Source: Pseudomonadota bacterium
GTDB lineage: Bacteria; Myxococcota; Polyangia; GCA-2747355; JACKDQ01
Reading direction: 5' to 3'
NCBI GenBank assembly: GCA_030591195.1
Contig: JAUVBO010000183.1
Span: forward strand, 1 to 6,287
Length of the DNA stretch: 6,287 bases
Shown here: piece after piece, positions 5,062 through 6,287 of the stretch
Position numbering within the stretch: position 1 is the stretch's first letter
How the letters are laid out: each line of letters begins with the position of its first letter
Notes under the pieces: model-generated
The model's input: only the letters and a program-made list of their open reading frames with translations
The model's database searches: none
Told to the model about the DNA's origin: nothing
Position numbers and translations under genes: made by a program

Positions 5062-6287
5062 AGCGCGAGGATCAGAATGAGGACCAGCAGCCCCACGAGA
5101 AAGATCCCGCTTGCCGCTGAGAGGATGATTAGCCCGTTCTTGAAGCCGGCTCGGTCGTAGTTGTCGCGCTGCTCGCCGAGCTGGGCAAGGCGGCCCTGAA
5201 GCTCGTTGATCGCTTGCCGGATGCCGTCGATGGCCGAGTAGAGGTCCTCGAGCTGGTCGTGGGTCACCCGCTCGGCGTCGACCGCCTGACCGAGCTCGAG
5301 CAGGCACTGCTGCACCTGCTGCTCCAGGCGGCCGAGCTGTAGCCCCTGTTGACGTTTTTGCCCGGCGATCTCGCGCTTGGCGGTGGCCAGCTCCTGGCGT
5401 CCGGCCAGCAGCTCCTGGTTGATCTCCTGGATCTGAGCCTTGGCCGCCCGAAGGCGGCCGCGATGCTCCTCGACCGTTGGCTTGAGCTGGTCGGCCTCGG
5501 ACTGAGCCGCCGCCCGCTGGGTCTCGAGATCGCCGATCTTCACGCCGAGGTCCGCCACCTCGCGCTGCAGTCCCTGCTGCTTGGCGGCGTCCTGGGCCTT
5601 GGTCGCCGCGGCGCGCTTGTCGGCCTGCTGCCTGCTCAGCGCCTTGCCCTCGCGGTCGTGCTGAGCCGCCTGGGCGGTCGCCTGGCGCAGCCGGCCCTCG
5701 ACCTCGCTGAGCGCGGCTTGCACCTGATCGGCCTGCTGCTGGGCGGTTGCGATCCGCTGGTTGCAGTCCGCCTCCACGCCGGCCACACGCTGCTCTTCGG
5801 CGGCCTGCTTCTCGTCCAGCGCGGACTGGGCACTGTCGGCGGCCCCTCGCTCGTGGTCGAGGGCCTGGACCGCTGCCAGGGCGGGCAGGATCGGCGGGTG
5901 GTCGAGCGCGATCTCCTGCGCCCGTCTCCCGAGATCCCGCAGCGCTTCGTCGAGATGCCGGCCGTTGCGGTCGGTCTCGCGCTGAACCTGCCGCATCGCG
6001 CCCTGGTACTTGAGGCGCAGCAAAAAGACGCGGAAGAAGTAGGGGAGGCCAGCGAAGAAGTTGAGCGGTGGCTCCGACGGCATCGGCTCGAGCGCCGGTC
6101 CGCCGGGCGTCGCGGCCGGTCCCGGGGCGGGTGCCAGCGGTACGGGCACCCCCGGTGCTGCCGGGACCGCGGGCGGCGCCAGGTCAGCGGGCGACGCAGC
6201 CAGCGGCGCCAGGTCGCCCGGTATCACCGTCGGGGCCAGTTGAGGCGGTCCGGCAGCGACCGGCACACCCGGGGGTGGGGGCGGAGG
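5058..6287 (-). CDS. Coiled-coil, C-tail-anchored membrane protein (N-terminus beyond the window)
   Basis: The reading frame is open to the right edge: seven more codons (six Pro and one Gly) precede the GTG at 6266, so the true start lies outside. Numbering from that GTG, residues 1-67 are a Pro/Ala-rich linker with a DLAP duplication. Residues 68-88 hold a Phe-rich hydrophobic patch (NFFAGLPYFFRVFLL). About 95-370 is almost continuous Gln/Glu/Ala/Arg-rich helix with heptad character, a long coiled coil. Residues 378-402 are one hydrophobic helix ending at the stop. The protein is therefore likely anchored by its tail, with the coiled coil and proline arm reaching into the cytoplasm. I recognise no named family; scaffolding or envelope organisation is only a guess. 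It is on the operon's strand but 279 bp upstream of it, so probably a separate transcript. Confidence 0.75.
   Translation of the reverse strand, partial: PPPPPPGVPVAAGPPQLAPTVIPGDLAPLAASPADLAPPAVPAAPGVPVPLAPAPGPAATPGGPALEPMPSEPPLNFFAGLPYFFRVFLLRLKYQGAMRQVQRETDRNGRHLDEALRDLGRRAQEIALDHPPILPALAAVQALDHERGAADSAQSALDEKQAAEEQRVAGVEADCNQRIATAQQQADQVQAALSEVEGRLRQATAQAAQHDREGKALSRQQADKRAAATKAQDAAKQQGLQREVADLGVKIGDLETQRAAAQSEADQLKPTVEEHRGRLRAAKAQIQEINQELLAGRQELATAKREIAGQKRQQGLQLGRLEQQVQQCLLELGQAVDAERVTHDQLEDLYSAIDGIRQAINELQGRLAQLGEQRDNYDRAGFKNGLIILSAASGIFLVGLLVLILILAL

Noticed and set aside
6173..6215. 13-bp direct repeat GCGGCGCCAGGTC (6173-6185 and 6203-6215)
   Set aside because: It encodes the duplicated DLAP in the Pro/Ala-rich linker and is ordinary low-complexity coding repetition, not a mobile or regulatory repeat.
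6264..6266. GTG as the start of the coiled-coil gene
   Set aside because: The frame stays open upstream with a run of proline codons to the window edge, and no ribosome-binding site precedes the GTG; the gene is most likely cut by the edge.

Overview
This is a G+C-rich bacterial window with third codon positions strongly G/C. The protein types point to a large-genome, predatory or social Gram-negative of the Myxococcota (former Deltaproteobacteria) type. They are a Cys-rich, Asp/Gly/Pro-rich lipoprotein with a Kazal-like module, an ECF-type sigma factor paired with a zf-HC2 anti-sigma factor, a secreted caspase-fold protein with an outer-membrane barrel-like tail, and a long coiled-coil protein with a proline-rich arm. 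The phylum is an inference from protein style; no rRNA or marker gene is present.

Layout from left to right. Positions 1-157 are non-coding apart from possible edge fragments, and hold a sigma-54-like promoter very close to the first gene. 158-1258 (+) encodes a Cys-rich lipoprotein. 1255-3063 (-) encodes the caspase-fold protein; the two genes converge and share the four bases of their stop codons inside a 16-bp perfect palindrome. 3085-4092 (-) encodes a membrane anti-sigma factor and 4089-4778 (-) an ECF-like sigma factor. The gap at 4779-5057 carries three regularly spaced direct repeats, a hairpin, and a doubtful 42-codon ORF. 5058 to the right edge (-) is a coiled-coil, tail-anchored protein whose N-terminus lies outside the window.

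The core of the window is a three-gene minus-strand operon: sigma factor, then anti-sigma factor (4-bp ATGA overlap), then caspase-fold protein (21-bp gap). The sensible model is that an envelope signal sensed by the anti-sigma factor's periplasmic domain releases the sigma factor. The sigma factor then drives its own operon, including a periplasmic/outer-membrane caspase-like protease with an intact His/Cys dyad and an EF-hand-like Ca2+ loop. This model is inference from gene order and motifs. Whether the neighbouring lipoprotein (Kazal-like, the fold of many protease inhibitors) or the coiled-coil protein belongs to the same process cannot be told from sequence alone.

No tRNA, rRNA, CRISPR array, insertion sequence or phage gene was recognised.
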